Of a DNA stretch of 64,000 nucleotides, positions 46,316 through 56,700 are shown piece after piece. Within the stretch, counting starts at the first letter, position 1; each line of letters begins with the position of its first letter. This DNA is from Betaproteobacteria bacterium. GTDB lineage: Bacteria; Pseudomonadota; Gammaproteobacteria; Burkholderiales; Methylophilaceae. Location: NCBI GenBank assembly GCA_016867975.1, contig VGIC01000002.1, positions 1-64,000 of the forward strand. The letters are read 5' to 3'. The translations under genes and the position numbers were made by a program. The notes beneath the pieces are model-generated. The model was given only the letters and a program-made list of their open reading frames with translations. It made no database searches and was not told the origin of the DNA.

Positions 46316-47026
46316 ATGAAATCTCTAACAAAAATGAAGAAAGTTTTATGGCTTTTGGTGTTAATGCCTTTGGTCGCCTTTGCTAGCCAGGAGGTGCATC
46401 TAGATAAAGCGCCAGTGGATGCTTCGAATCATGAGTCGTTGCAGCGTGGTGCACGCACTTTTGTTAATTACTGTTTGAATTGCCATAGTGCAAACTACAT
46501 GCGTTATAACCGTTTGTTGGAAATTGGTTTGACAGAAAAGCAGATCAAGGAAAATCTGCTTTTTGCGGGTGACAAAGTAGGGGACACCATGAAGGTTGCT
46601 ATCAATAAAAAAGATGCTGCCAAATGGTTTGGTGCAGCGCCTCCTGACTTGTCAGTTGAGGTGCGCGCGCGCGGTGCTGACTGGGTTTACACCTATATGC
46701 GCGGTTTTTACCGTGACTATTCTCGCCCGTCTGGATGGAATAATACGGTGTTTGATAAAGTGGGGATGCCTCATGTGCTCTATGCGTTGCAAGGTGAGCA
46801 GGAGCTTGATCACGAAACGCACCAGTTAAAGCTGGTGAAGCCTGGCGCGCTCTCCGTTGATGAGTATGATGCCTTGGTGGCTGATTTAACTAATTTTATG
46901 GCTTATATGGCTGAGCCAGCTAAACAGCAGCGTCATCAATTGGGCTGGTTTGTTTTGGCGTTCCTGGGCTTGTTGCTTGTGCTGACATATAAACTGAAGA
47001 AAGCCTACTGGAAGGAAGTGCATTAA
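46316..47026 (+). CDS. petC: Cytochrome c1
   Basis: Cytochrome c1 passes electrons to soluble cytochrome c. The 236-residue protein has an N-terminal signal peptide (KVLWLLVLMPLVAFA-S), the haem-binding CLNCH (residues about 53-57) followed by SANYMRYNRL, a methionine-containing region near VGMPHVLY, and a C-terminal membrane anchor (LGWFVLAFLGLLLVLTYKLKKAY). Complete; last gene of the three-gene bc1 operon. Confidence 0.96.
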   Translation: MKSLTKMKKVLWLLVLMPLVAFASQEVHLDKAPVDASNHESLQRGARTFVNYCLNCHSANYMRYNRLLEIGLTEKQIKENLLFAGDKVGDTMKVAINKKDAAKWFGAAPPDLSVEVRARGADWVYTYMRGFYRDYSRPSGWNNTVFDKVGMPHVLYALQGEQELDHETHQLKLVKPGALSVDEYDALVADLTNFMAYMAEPAKQQRHQLGWFVLAFLGLLLVLTYKLKKAYWKEVH

Positions 47027-47028
47027 TT

Positions 47029-47628
47029 ATGATGACGTTATATTCTGGGACGACTGATCCCTATAGCCATCGTTGCCGCATCGTGTTGTTTGAGAAGGGA
47101 ATGGACTTTCAGGTCATTGACGTGGACTTGGCAAACAAGCCAGAAGATTTGGCGGTAATTAATCCGTATAACCATGTGCCAGTTTTGGTGGAGCGTGACT
47201 TGGTGTTGTCTGAGGCGAATATTATCAATGAATATATCGACGAGCGTTTCCCTCATCCTCAGTTAATGCCGCCTGATCCTGTGATGCGCGCGCGCGCGCG
47301 ATTGTTCTTGCATGGCTTTGAGAAGGATTTATTCAGTCACATTGCAGACATTGAGTCTGGTGATGAAGAGCGGGCTTCTAAAGCGCGTGTAATCATTCGT
47401 GACAACTTGACACAGCTGGTTCCGATTTTTTCCAAGCAGAATTATTTGTTAGGTGACGATTATTCGATGCTGGATGTAGCGGTGACACCGCTATTGTGGA
47501 GGCTGGGTCATTATGGGATTGAATTGCCAAATCAGGCAGCGCCCATCTTGAAGTATGCCGAGCGTCTATTTTCAAGACCTTTGTATGCTGATGCGATGAC
47601 ACCATCGGAAAAAGCAATGCGTAAATAG
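47029..47628 (+). CDS. sspA: Stringent starvation protein A
   Basis: SspA is a glutathione-transferase-fold protein that binds RNA polymerase and modulates transcription under stress. The 199-residue product begins MTLYSGTTDPYSHRCRIVLFEKGMDFQV and contains NPYNHVPVLVERDLVLSEANIINEYIDERFPHPQLMP, typical of SspA. It starts 2 nt after petC. The coding region holds a 15-nt alternating GC tract (47286-47300), encoding RARAR. Confidence 0.95.
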   Translation: MMTLYSGTTDPYSHRCRIVLFEKGMDFQVIDVDLANKPEDLAVINPYNHVPVLVERDLVLSEANIINEYIDERFPHPQLMPPDPVMRARARLFLHGFEKDLFSHIADIESGDEERASKARVIIRDNLTQLVPIFSKQNYLLGDDYSMLDVAVTPLLWRLGHYGIELPNQAAPILKYAERLFSRPLYADAMTPSEKAMRK

Positions 47629-47674
47629 TGAATCATTGCCTGATAGTGCTCTGAATCACGCGTAAGTGGTCAAT

Positions 47675-48082
47675 ATGTCCAATCTGATCTCAACGAAACC
47701 TTATTTGATACGAGCCATTCATGAGTGGTGTGTAGATAACAATCTCACACCGCATTTGGTTGTGGCAGTAAATGCACAGACCATGGTGCCCATGGCTTAT
47801 GTCAAAGAAGGTGAAATCGTACTGAATATCAGTTATGGAGCAACCAAAGATTTGCATATCGACAATCAATCCATCGTGTTCTCAGCGCGATTTGGTGGAG
47901 TTTCGCAAAATTTGTTTATCCCGATGGGAGCAGTTGGGGGTATTTTTGCGCGCGAGAATGGGCAGGGGATGTTCTTTGAGGGGTCCTTGCCTGAGGAAAG
48001 TTTGCATCAGGAGCCGCTGGCAGGTGCTTCAGCAGAGAAAGTACAGGCCAGCAAGAAGCCGACTCTTACTGTCGTTAAATAA
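47675..48082 (+). CDS. sspB: SspB, ClpXP specificity-enhancing factor
   Basis: SspB delivers ssrA-tagged peptides to ClpXP. The 135-residue protein from ATG 47675 has TKPYLIRAIHEWCVDNNLTPHLVVAVN, the peptide-binding beta-sandwich including IVLNISYGATKDLHIDNQSIVFSARFGG and PMGAVGGIFARENGQGM, and a variable C-terminal tail ending KKPTLTVVK that docks on ClpX. The GTG at 47666 is an alternative start. It lies downstream of sspA, the usual pair. Confidence 0.95.
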   Translation: MSNLISTKPYLIRAIHEWCVDNNLTPHLVVAVNAQTMVPMAYVKEGEIVLNISYGATKDLHIDNQSIVFSARFGGVSQNLFIPMGAVGGIFARENGQGMFFEGSLPEESLHQEPLAGASAEKVQASKKPTLTVVK

Positions 48083-48103
48083 GTGAACTTTTTATAAAAT
48101 CAC

Positions 48104-48131
48104 TTAACATTTTCTAAAATCTCAGTATAAT
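48104..48131 (+). promoter_or_regulatory. Promoter of the tRNA-tuf transcript
   Basis: TTAACA (48104-48109, 5/6 to the -35 consensus) and TATAAT (48126-48131, perfect) are separated by 16 bp, and the first tRNA begins 17 bp downstream. This fits a strong housekeeping promoter for tRNA-Thr through tuf. Confidence 0.75.
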
Positions 48132-48148
48132 ACGCAACTCAATTTAAC

Positions 48149-48224
48149 GCCGGATTAGCTCAGTTGGTAGAGCAGCGCACTTGTAATGCGAAGGTCGTCA
48201 GTTCGATTCCGACATCCGGCACCA
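48149..48224 (+). tRNA. tRNA-Thr (TGT)
   Basis: 76 nt from GCCGGATTAGCTCAG to encoded CCA; anticodon loop CTTGTAA gives TGT. All four stems pair. First of four tRNAs upstream of tuf, an order shared with the E. coli tufB operon. Confidence 0.97.
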
Positions 48225-48299
48225 AATTCTTGAACTTTATCCTATTCATTTTTATTTGACGGTCTGTTGAATATTAATCAATAGACACGGGTTCGGTTT

Positions 48300-48384
48300 G
48301 GAGGGGTGGCCGAGTGGTTAAAGGCGACGGACTGTAAATCCGTTCTCTCAGAGTACGAAGGTTCGAATCCTTCCCCCTCCACCA
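48300..48384 (+). tRNA. tRNA-Tyr (GTA)
   Basis: 85 nt with a long variable arm (class II), from GGAGGGGTGGCCGAG to CCA; anticodon loop CTGTAAA gives GTA. Confidence 0.97.
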
Positions 48385-48443
48385 ATGTATTTAGTGTATT
48401 TAGTTTTGAGCTGTAAGCGTGGGCTTTAAGTTTGTATCGGTGC

Positions 48444-48519
48444 GCGGGTGTAGCTCAGCTGGTAGAGCACTTGCCTTCCAAGCAAGATGTCGCGAGTTCG
48501 AACCTCGTCGCCCGCTCCA
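48444..48519 (+). tRNA. tRNA-Gly (TCC)
   Basis: 76 nt from GCGGGTGTAGCTCAG to CCA; anticodon loop CTTCCAA gives TCC. Confidence 0.97.
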
Positions 48520-48541
48520 ATTGGCTGGGTAGCATTTGAAT

Positions 48542-48616
<75 letters not shown>

Positions 48617-48638
48617 TAAATTTGATGGTAATTTGAGC

Positions 48639-48664
48639 AAGTTTTATTAATTTTAATAAAACTT
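48639..48664 (+). repeat. Perfect AT-rich inverted repeat in the tuf leader
   Basis: AAGTTTTATTAA-TT-TTAATAAAACTT, two perfect 12-base arms, sits between tRNA-Thr and tuf, 33 nt before the tuf ATG. In RNA it would form a long hairpin. It is not followed by a T-run, so it is more likely a processing or stability element than a terminator. Confidence 0.75.
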
Positions 48665-48697
48665 ATGGTTAATAAAATATTGTAAAGGACTTGAGTA

Positions 48698-49888
48698 ATG
48701 GCAAAAGGTAAATTTGAACGGACCAAGCCGCACGTTAACGTAGGCACGATTGGCCACGTAGACCACGGTAAGACAACACTGACAGCGGCGATCACCACTG
48801 TATTGACGAAGAAATTTGGCGGCGAAGCGAAAGCCTACGACCAAATTGACGCGGCTCCAGAAGAAAAGGCACGTGGTATTACCATTAACACAGCCCACGT
48901 AGAATACGAAACAGCCACCCGCCACTACGCACACGTAGACTGCCCAGGCCACGCTGACTATGTTAAAAACATGATTACTGGCGCAGCGCAAATGGACGGC
49001 GCCATCTTAGTATGTTCAGCCGCTGACGGCCCAATGCCACAAACACGTGAACACATCCTGTTAGCACGTCAAGTAGGCGTACCCTACATCGTGGTATACC
49101 TCAACAAAGCAGACCTGGTTGACGACGCAGAGCTGCTAGAACTCGTAGAAATGGAAGTGCGAGACCTGCTCAGCAAATACGACTTCCCAGGTGACGACAC
49201 CCCAATCATCAAAGGCTCAGCACGTCTAGCCCTTGAAGGCGACCAATCAGAAATCGGCGAAGCCTCAATCTTCCGATTGGCAGAAGCCCTAGACACCTAC
49301 ATCCCAATGCCAGAACGCGCCATTGACGGCACATTCCTGATGCCAGTAGAAGACGTATTCTCAATCTCAGGTCGTGGTACCGTAGTCACAGGACGTATTG
49401 AGCGCGGCATTGTCAAAGTCGGCGACGAAATTGAAATTGTAGGCATCAAACCAACCCTGAAAACCACCTGTACTGGTGTAGAAATGTTCCGCAAACTGCT
49501 CGACCAAGGTCAAGCAGGCGACAACGTAGGCGTATTACTCCGTGGTACAAAACGTGAAGAAGTAGAACGTGGTCAAGTATTGGCTAAAGCTGGCTCAATC
49601 AAACCACACACCAAATTCACAGCAGAAATCTACGTATTGGGTAAAGACGAAGGTGGACGTCACACCCCATTCTTCCAAGGCTACCGCCCACAATTCTACT
49701 TCCGTACCACAGACGTTACGGGCGCAGTAGAATTGCCGGCAGGCACAGAAATGGTAATGCCAGGTGACAACGTTTCTATCACTGTGACATTGATTGCACC
49801 GATTGCGATGGAAGAAGGCTTACGCTTTGCGATTCGTGAAGGCGGCCGTACTGTTGGTGCGGGTGTCGTAGCTAAAATTATCGAGTAA
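48698..49888 (+). CDS. tuf: Elongation factor Tu
   Basis: EF-Tu brings aminoacyl-tRNA to the ribosome. The 396-residue protein has the G1 motif [24 protein letters not shown] and GSARLAL of the GTPase domain, then domains 2 and 3 ending [11 protein letters not shown]. Complete. The middle of the gene uses more C- and A-ending codons than the surrounding rpo and rpl genes, while the last 150 bp look like the neighbours. A strong terminator follows. Confidence 0.98.
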   Translation: MAKGKFERTKPHVNVGTIGHVDHGKTTLTAAITTVLTKKFGGEAKAYDQIDAAPEEKARGITINTAHVEYETATRHYAHVDCPGHADYVKNMITGAAQMDGAILVCSAADGPMPQTREHILLARQVGVPYIVVYLNKADLVDDAELLELVEMEVRDLLSKYDFPGDDTPIIKGSARLALEGDQSEIGEASIFRLAEALDTYIPMPERAIDGTFLMPVEDVFSISGRGTVVTGRIERGIVKVGDEIEIVGIKPTLKTTCTGVEMFRKLLDQGQAGDNVGVLLRGTKREEVERGQVLAKAGSIKPHTKFTAEIYVLGKDEGGRHTPFFQGYRPQFYFRTTDVTGAVELPAGTEMVMPGDNVSITVTLIAPIAMEEGLRFAIREGGRTVGAGVVAKIIE

Positions 49889-49897
49889 TTTAGTATT

Positions 49898-49932
49898 AAA
49901 AAAGCCGCGCCAGCAACCCGGCGTGGCTTTTT
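49898..49932 (+). terminator. Intrinsic terminator after tuf
   Basis: AAAAAGCCGCGCC and GGCGTGGCTTTTT pair over 13 bp with one G-U pair around an 8-nt loop, ending in a T-run. Confidence 0.92.
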
Positions 49933-49967
49933 AACTTTAAGGTTCAGCGTATTGTTCCTTAAATGAT

Positions 49968-50043
49968 AGGCCAATAGCTCAATTGGTAGAGTATCGGTCT
50001 CCAAAACCGAGGGTTGGGGGTTCGAGACCCTCTTGGCCTGCCA
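49968..50043 (+). tRNA. tRNA-Trp (CCA)
   Basis: 76 nt from AGGCCAATAGCTCAATTGG to encoded CCA; anticodon loop CTCCAAA gives CCA. It lies between the tuf terminator and secE, as commonly seen in proteobacteria. Confidence 0.97.
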
Positions 50044-50077
50044 AAATTATAGTAGTAAGGATCTGACTATGTGAAAT

Positions 50078-50108
50078 GACTGGAAGTTTTGAGCTTCCAG
50101 TCTTTTTT
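50078..50108 (+). terminator. Intrinsic terminator after tRNA-Trp
   Basis: GACTGGAAG and CTTCCAGTC pair around TTTTGAG, followed by TTTTTT. It separates tRNA-Trp from secE. Confidence 0.92.
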
Positions 50109-50171
50109 GCTTGTTTAAAATCTATTGGAATGATAGTCACTGGTACTTCAGTGTTTATTTTTAAGTGAATT

Positions 50172-50519
50172 ATGGTCAACAAAATTAAAATGCTTGCGGC
50201 GGTGTTGCTGCTAGTGGCCGGGTTGGCAGGATTTTACCTGCTGGCAGATAAGGCGCTAGTGTTACGTATATTGGCGGTTATGGCTGGTTTGGTTGCTGCT
50301 ATTGCCGTGCTTCGCACCACGCCGTTAGGGCAGCAGGCGCTGAGTTTTGTCGGGGACGCTGTTTTAGAGGCTCGTAAAGTGGTATGGCCCACGCGCAAGG
50401 AGACGATTCAAACGACCTTAGTCGTGTTTGCGTTGGTGGTGGTGATGGCCGCATTTTTGGCTGTTGTTGATATTGGTTTTGCCTACATGGTGAAATCGTT
50501 AATGGGACGAGGCGCGTAA
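50172..50519 (+). CDS. secE: SecE, preprotein translocase subunit
   Basis: SecE is the clamp of the SecYEG channel. The 115-residue protein has three membrane helices, with the conserved cytoplasmic motif [17 protein letters not shown] before the last one. This three-helix form is usual in proteobacteria. Its stop overlaps the nusG ATG by one base. Confidence 0.95.
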   Translation: MVNKIKMLAAVLLLVAGLAGFYLLADKALVLRILAVMAGLVAAIAVLRTTPLGQQALSFVGDAVLEARKVVWPTRKETIQTTLVVFALVVVMAAFLAVVDIGFAYMVKSLMGRGA

Positions 50520-51055
50520 TGAGTATGAAGTGGTACGCGGTGCAGGCTTTCTCTGGATTTGAGAAGTCCGTGCAAAAGGGTTTGGAAGAGCGTGTGGCTC
50601 GTGCGGGCTTGCAGGATCAGTTTGGTCAGATTCTGGTTCCAATCGAGGAAGTTATTGAAATGAAGGCGGGGCAGAAAACTATTTCTGAGCGCAAGTTGTA
50701 CCCAGGGTATGTGCTTGTTCAGATGAATATGTCTGATGAGACTTGGCATTTGGTTAAGAGTACGCCGCGCGTCACAGCCTTTATTGGAGGTAGTGCACAG
50801 AAGCCTACGCCAATCAAAGACAAAGAGGTGGATATTATCTTGCAGCGTATTGACGACAGCAAGAGCAACCCGACTCAGAAACTTACCTTTGATAAGGGTG
50901 AGTCTGTTCGCATCACTGATGGACCATTTAAAGATTTCTCTGGGGGTGTCGAAGAAGTTAATTACGAAAAAAGCAAGTTGCGTGTTTCCGTGGTTATATT
51001 TGGTCGTTCTACTCTGGTTGAGTTGGAGTTCAGTCAAGTAGAGAAGGAAGTTTAG
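50519..51055 (+). CDS. nusG: NusG, transcription termination/antitermination factor
   Basis: NusG binds RNA polymerase and links it to Rho or the ribosome. The 178-residue protein has the NGN domain ([39 protein letters not shown]) and the C-terminal KOW domain ([24 protein letters not shown]). The second ATG (50525) is an equally good start. Complete. Confidence 0.97.
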   Translation: MSMKWYAVQAFSGFEKSVQKGLEERVARAGLQDQFGQILVPIEEVIEMKAGQKTISERKLYPGYVLVQMNMSDETWHLVKSTPRVTAFIGGSAQKPTPIKDKEVDIILQRIDDSKSNPTQKLTFDKGESVRITDGPFKDFSGGVEEVNYEKSKLRVSVVIFGRSTLVELEFSQVEKEV

Positions 51056-51118
51056 TAGTAGTGTTTATCAACGGGGAGCTTATTTTTAAGCGTTTGGACC
51101 CATTTTAGGAGTAATAGC

Positions 51119-51550
51119 ATGGCAAAGAAAGTTATTGGCTATATCAAGCTGCAGATTCCTGCAGGTAAGGCTAATCCAAGTCCTCCAGTTGGCCCAGCGT
51201 TGGGTCAGCGTGGTTTGAATATCATGGAATTCTGTAAGGCATTTAATGCTGCGACACAGGGTGTAGAGCCAGGTCTGCCAATTCCAGTAGTGATTACAGC
51301 ATTTGCTGATAAGAGCTTCACTTTTGTGATGAAGACGCCTCCAGCCACAATTCTAATTAAGAAAGCGGCTGGTCTCACCAAGGGTTCTTCACGTCCACAT
51401 ACAGATAAAGTTGGAAAGATTACACGTAAGCAAGCTGAGGAAATCGCGACCACCAAGAAGCCTGATTTAACGGCGGCAGATATGGATGCTGCGGTACGTA
51501 CTATCGCTGGTAGCGCTCGTAGCATGGGTATTGAAGTGGAGGGGGTGTAA
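51119..51550 (+). CDS. rplK: 50S ribosomal protein L11
   Basis: L11 forms the GTPase-associated centre with the L10-L7/L12 stalk. The 143-residue protein begins [32 protein letters not shown] and ends with the RNA-binding domain ([23 protein letters not shown]). Standard length. rplA follows after 1 nt. Confidence 0.98.
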   Translation: MAKKVIGYIKLQIPAGKANPSPPVGPALGQRGLNIMEFCKAFNAATQGVEPGLPIPVVITAFADKSFTFVMKTPPATILIKKAAGLTKGSSRPHTDKVGKITRKQAEEIATTKKPDLTAADMDAAVRTIAGSARSMGIEVEGV

Positions 51551-51551
51551 C

Positions 51552-52238
51552 ATGGCTAAAAGAATCAATGCGTTACGTGCAAAAGTAGATCGCAACAAAT
51601 TGTATCCAGTTGCCGAAGGTTTGGCGCTGGTGAAAGAGAATGCCACAGCAAAATTCAATGAATCAATTGATGCGGTTGTTAACTTAGGTATCGATGCACG
51701 TAAGTCGGATCAACTCGTGCGTGGTGCTTTGGTGTTGCCAAACGGGACTGGTAAAACAACACGTGTGGCTGTGTTCGCGCAAGGAGCCCAAGCCGAGGCG
51801 GCAAAAGCGGCGGGTGCTGACATCGTTGGTTTTGAAGACTTGGCTGAGCAAGTTAAAGCTGGTCAAATGGATTTTGATGTTGTGATTGCAACGCCAGATG
51901 CAATGCGTATTGTGGGTGCTCTAGGTCAAGTGTTGGGTCCTCGTGGTCTGATGCCAAACCCGAAGGTGGGTACTGTGACACCTGACGCAGCAACAGCGGT
52001 TAAAAACGCTAAAGCGGGTCAAGTGCAATATCGTACAGACAAGGGTGGTATCGTGCACTGTACGATTGGCCGCGCATCTTTTTCAGTAGAGCAGTTGCAA
52101 GGTAACTTGACTGCGTTGGTGGAGGCTTTGAATAAAGCGAAACCAGCTTCAAGTAAAGGGATTTATCTGAAGAAGTTGTCAGTATCTAGCACCATGGGTG
52201 CTGGTGTACGCGTAGATCAAGCGAGCTTGACTGCGTAA
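51552..52238 (+). CDS. rplA: 50S ribosomal protein L1
   Basis: L1 forms the mobile L1 stalk near the E site and in many bacteria represses its own operon. From ATG 51552 the protein has 228 residues with [50 protein letters not shown] and VGTVTPD. The ORF-track start at 51486 lies inside rplK and is rejected. Confidence 0.98.
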   Translation: MAKRINALRAKVDRNKLYPVAEGLALVKENATAKFNESIDAVVNLGIDARKSDQLVRGALVLPNGTGKTTRVAVFAQGAQAEAAKAAGADIVGFEDLAEQVKAGQMDFDVVIATPDAMRIVGALGQVLGPRGLMPNPKVGTVTPDAATAVKNAKAGQVQYRTDKGGIVHCTIGRASFSVEQLQGNLTALVEALNKAKPASSKGIYLKKLSVSSTMGAGVRVDQASLTA

Positions 52239-52247
52239 TTGGATGTT

Positions 52248-52273
52248 GAACAAGGCGGCTTGCCGCCTTGTTC
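52248..52273 (+). repeat. Perfect inverted repeat after rplA
   Basis: GAACAAGGCGGC-TT-GCCGCCTTGTTC, two perfect 12-base arms starting 10 nt after the rplA stop. It is followed by AAAAAG rather than T, so it is probably an attenuator or processing hairpin between rplKA and rplJL. Confidence 0.85.
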
Positions 52274-52379
52274 AAAAAGAGCTTTGGGCTTGCTTTGCTG
52301 ATGAATGTTTAGTTTGTCCGTGAAGTGAGGTTGTCAAAGACCGTAGGTGCCGTATTGGTTTAATGTAAGTGATTTAAAT

Positions 52380-52559
52380 GGGTAGACCGTGTTTTTCTTC
52401 TCACTTGATTCAACTTAGACCTACGCAGATGGCGTATCCCTAGACAGGATTGATTCCTGATGACAGGTCGCCGAAAAAGTGGCTTGTACGATTGATTAAT
52501 TGTATGAGCTGATTCCGACTTAGCAATAAGTCGGAGATTTTAACGGAGGGAGAGAGACC
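52380..52559 (+). promoter_or_regulatory. L10 leader region of rplJL
   Basis: The 320 bp before rplJ carry no gene. In the position of the autoregulatory L10 leader there is a structured stretch that ends in a perfect hairpin TCCGACTTA-GCAA-TAAGTCGGA (52514-52535) just before the GGAGGGAGAG ribosome site. L10(L12)4 binding to such a leader represses rplJL in E. coli. The exact L10-binding fold was not worked out here. Confidence 0.6.
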
Positions 52560-53051
52560 TTGAGTCTAAATCTTACAGAGAAAAAAGAAGTCGTTGCTGA
52601 AGTGAGTGCGCAAGTTGCACAAGCACAGGCAATTGTTCTTGCTGAGTACCGTGGCATAGGCGTGGCTGACATGACTACACTGCGTGCAGATGCTCGAAAT
52701 GCAGGTGTTTACCTGCGTGTGTTGAAAAACACACTGGTGCGTCGTGCAGTGGAGGGCACGCCATTTTCAGCATTAGCTGACAGTATGGTAGGTCCTCTGG
52801 TGTTCGGTATTTCTACAGACCCAGTGGCAGCAGCAAAGGTAATGAATAATTTTGCAAAAGCCAATGACAAGTTTGTAATCAAAGCAGGTGCAGTGCCTAA
52901 TCAGTTGATGGATGTTGCTGGCGTTCAAGCGTTGGCATCTACATTGGGTCGTGAAGAGCTGCTCGCTAAGTTTGCGCGTACGCTCAACGAAGTGCCAACC
53001 AAGTTCGCACGTGCGATGGCGGCAATTCGTGATGCGAAAGAGGCTGCTTAA
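52560..53051 (+). CDS. rplJ: 50S ribosomal protein L10
   Basis: L10 anchors L7/L12 dimers on the ribosome. The 163-residue protein starts at TTG 52560, with GGAGGGAGAG upstream ([19 protein letters not shown]). It contains [32 protein letters not shown] and the C-terminal L7/L12-binding helix. A TTG start with such a strong ribosome site may help autoregulation. Confidence 0.97.
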   Translation: MSLNLTEKKEVVAEVSAQVAQAQAIVLAEYRGIGVADMTTLRADARNAGVYLRVLKNTLVRRAVEGTPFSALADSMVGPLVFGISTDPVAAAKVMNNFAKANDKFVIKAGAVPNQLMDVAGVQALASTLGREELLAKFARTLNEVPTKFARAMAAIRDAKEAA

Positions 53052-53096
53052 CTCAACTTAATTCAGTAACATTTTTAATTTTAGGGAATATTCAAA

Positions 53097-53471
53097 ATGG
53101 CAATTTCAAATGCAGATATTTTAGACGCAGTTGGTGCAATGTCAGTGTTAGAGCTGACAGCATTTATCAAAGAAATCGAAGAGAAGTTCGGTGTTTCAGC
53201 TGCAGCGGTAGCAGTTGCAGCTGGGGGTGCAGCGGCTCCTGCAGCGGCAGCTACTGAGCAAACAGAATTCAACGTGGTTCTGCTGAGCGCTGGCGAACAA
53301 AAAGTTGGTGTGATTAAAGCTGTGCGTGAGTTGACTGGTTTAGGCTTGAAAGAAGCTAAAGACTTGGTTGATGGCGCACCAAAAACAATCAAAGAAGGTG
53401 TTTCTAAAGCTGACGCTGATGCGGCACTGAAGAAATTGATTGAAGCTGGCGCAACTGGCGAAATCAAATAA
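53097..53471 (+). CDS. rplL: 50S ribosomal protein L7/L12
   Basis: L7/L12 forms the stalk that recruits translation GTPases. The 124-residue protein has the N-terminal dimerisation helix ([22 protein letters not shown]), an alanine-rich hinge and the C-terminal domain ([38 protein letters not shown]). Standard. Confidence 0.98.
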   Translation: MAISNADILDAVGAMSVLELTAFIKEIEEKFGVSAAAVAVAAGGAAAPAAAATEQTEFNVVLLSAGEQKVGVIKAVRELTGLGLKEAKDLVDGAPKTIKEGVSKADADAALKKLIEAGATGEIK

Positions 53472-53494
53472 TACATTGACTAATGTATGAAATA

Positions 53495-53516
53495 GGCTGA
53501 CGGGAAACCGTCAGCC
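53495..53516 (+). terminator. Attenuator hairpin between rplL and rpoB
   Basis: GGCTGACGG-GAAA-CCGTCAGCC is a perfect 9-bp stem with a GNRA tetraloop, followed by a weak T-rich stretch. It is well placed to reduce read-through from rplJL into rpoBC. A second stem (AAAATACTT at 53654 with AAGTATTTT at 53685) lies in the rpoB leader and could be an RNase III site. Confidence 0.7.
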
Positions 53517-53723
53517 TTATGCATTTTGTAATGCGGTGTATATGTAACGAGTTGTAATTGTTTTGTTTTTAGGGCGCCGCAAAAGAATGTATTGATAGAA
53601 GTGCCCTTGTAGTAGTTAAGACCTTCAGTGGAACGTGACTGAGGTTAGAGGTGAAAATACTTACGTAGTGGATGTAGTGCAAAAAAGTATTTTAATTTCT
53701 GCCCTCAAACATTAGGAGACGCA

Positions 53724-56700
53724 ATGAGCTATTCCTTTACCGAAAAAAAACGCCTTCGTAAAAGTTTCGCTAAACGCGAAAAAGTGCAAGACATTCCCTA
53801 TTTGCTAGCGATGCAATTGGAGTCTTACAAGGCCTTTTTACAAGCAGACATTCCTGCGGATAAACGTAAGAATGATGGTCTGCAATCAACTTTCAATTCC
53901 GTCTTTCCAATGGTTAGCCATTCAGGCAATGCGCGTTTGGATTATGTGAGCTATCAACTGGGTGCCGAACCTTTCGATGTGAAGGAATGTCAGCAACGTG
54001 GTCTTACCTATGCGGCGCCTTTGCGCGTCAAAGTGCGTTTGACCATTATGGATAAAGAAGCCTCTAAGCCGACTGTGAAAGAGGTTAAAGAGCAAGAAGT
54101 TTACATGGGCGAGTTGCCTTTGATGACAGAGAATGGCTCGTTTGTGATTAATGGTACTGAGCGTGTGATCGTATCTCAGCTACACAGAAGTCCAGGTGTT
54201 TTCTTTGAGCATGACCGCGGTAAGACTCATAGTTCAGGCAAGCTGCTGTTCTCTGCACGCATCATTCCTTATCGTGGTTCGTGGCTTGATTTTGAATTTG
54301 ATCCGAAAGATTATTTGTATTTCCGTATAGACCGTCGTCGCAAGATGCCGGTGACTATCTTGTTGAAAGCGTTGGGTTACACGCCAGAGCAGATCATCTC
54401 AACCTTTTATGATTCCGATACCTTCCATATCAGTAATAAGGGGGTTGAGTTTTCTGTGGTGCCCGAAAGGCTGCGTGGCGAAGTGGCTAAGTTTGATATT
54501 CTGGGCAAAGATGGCTCAGTGATCATAGCCAAGGACAAGCGCATCACAGTGAAGCACATACGCGACATGGAAAAAGCGGGAGTGAGTGAGGTTGCTGTAC
54601 CACAGGATTTCATTCTCGGTCGTGCGGTTGCTAATGCCATCGTCGACAAAGAATCCGGTGAAGTGCTTGCTAACGCGAACGATGAAATGACCGAATCACT
54701 GTTGGGCAAATTAATCGACGCCGGTGTTACAACGGTCAAGACGCTATACTCTAACGACTTGGACCATGGCGATTATATTTCACAGACCTTACGCATCGAT
54801 GAGATTCCTGATCAGTACAGTGCACGCGTAGCAATCTACCGTATGATGCGCCCAGGTGAGCCACCAACAGAGGAGTCAGTAGAGGCGCTGTTTCAAGGTT
54901 TGTTCTTCAGCGAAGAGCGATATGACTTGTCTCGTGTTGGACGTATGAAGTTTAACCGTCGAGCTTTCCCACAGAAAGCTGAAGAGCGTCAATCTGAGTG
55001 GATCAAGCGTTTTTATGAATCAGTGGGCGCGCAGGGCGATGAGGGCGCTAACGTGCTCTCAAATGATGACATTTTATCGGTGATTGCCGTGTTGCTCGAA
55101 TTGCGCAATGGCCGTGGCGAAATCGATGATATTGACCATTTGGGGAATCGTCGTATCCGCTCTGTAGGTGAGTTGGCAGAGAATCAATTCCGTACAGGCT
55201 TGGTGCGTGTAGAGCGTGCTGTGAAGGAGCGTCTGTCTCAGGCTGAGTCAGACAATTTGATGCCGCATGACTTGATCAATTCTAAGCCAGTATCTAGCGC
55301 GATTCGAGAGTTCTTTGGCTCGAGTCAACTGTCACAGTTTATGGATCAAACTAACCCGTTGTCAGAAATTACGCACAAACGCCGCATTTCCGCACTCGGT
55401 CCAGGGGGGCTGACTCGTGAGCGTGCTGGTTTTGAGGTGCGTGACGTTCATTCCACGCACTATGGTCGCGTATGTCCAATTGAGACTCCTGAGGGACCGA
55501 ACATTGGTTTGATCAATTCACTGGCACTGTATGCCCGTACCAATGAATATGGCTTCTTAGAAACACCATATCGTCGTGTGGCTGGCAATAAAGTGTCTGA
55601 CACGATTGACTATCTTTCTGCTATTGAAGAAAGTCAATACATGATTGCGCAGGCGAATACAGATGTAGATGCGAAGAATGTATTCGTGGATGATTTGATT
55701 TCTTCTCGTCACCACAATGAATTTATGATGACTCAGCCTGAGCGTGTTCAATACATGGACGTTGCGCCAGGTCAGATCGTATCTGTCGCGGCATCGCTAA
55801 TTCCGTTCTTGGAGCATGATGATGCAAACCGTGCGTTGATGGGTGCAAACATGCAACGTCAAGCTGTACCATGCTTGCGTGCAGAAAAACCAGTGGTGGG
55901 TACCGGTATTGAGCGTACCGTTGCGGTTGACTCCGGCACTGTAGTGATTGCCCGTCGTGGTGGTGTTGTGGATTACGTCGATTCCGGTCGTATCGTGATT
56001 CGTGTGAATGATGAAGAGGCGAAAGCTGGTGAAGTCGGTGTGGATATCTACAACCTGACCAAATACACGCGCTCTAATCAGAATACCAACATCAATCAGC
56101 GTCCTTTGGTTAAAGTGGGTGACAAGCTCTCTCGCGGTGATGTGATTGCGGATGGCGCTTCAACTGACATGGGTGAATTGGCACTCGGCCAGAATATGTT
56201 GATTGGCTTTATGCCATGGAACGGCTATAACTATGAGGACTCTGTACTAATCTCAGAGCGCGTAGTAGCGGATGACCGTTACACATCAATTCACATTGAA
56301 GAGTTGTCAGTGGTGGCGCGTGATACCAAACTCGGACCTGAAGAAATTACTCAAGATATCTCTAATCTCAGCGAGCGTATGCTGGCGCGTCTGGATGAGG
56401 TGGGTATCATTCATATCGGCGCAGAAGTGGAAGCTGGTGACGTTCTGGTAGGTAAAGTCACGCCAAAAGGCGAAACACAACTGACCCCTGAAGAAAAATT
56501 GCTGCGTGCGATTTTTGGTGAAAAAGCATCGGATGTTAAGGATACTTCACTGCGCGTGCCTTCTGGCATGAGCGGCACGGTGATTGATGTTCAAGTGTTT
56601 ACGCGTGAAGGTATCGAGCGTGATGCACGTGCGCAACAAATCATTGATGATCAATTGGCGCATTACAAGCAAGACTTGGCTGACCAGATGCGTATCGTTG

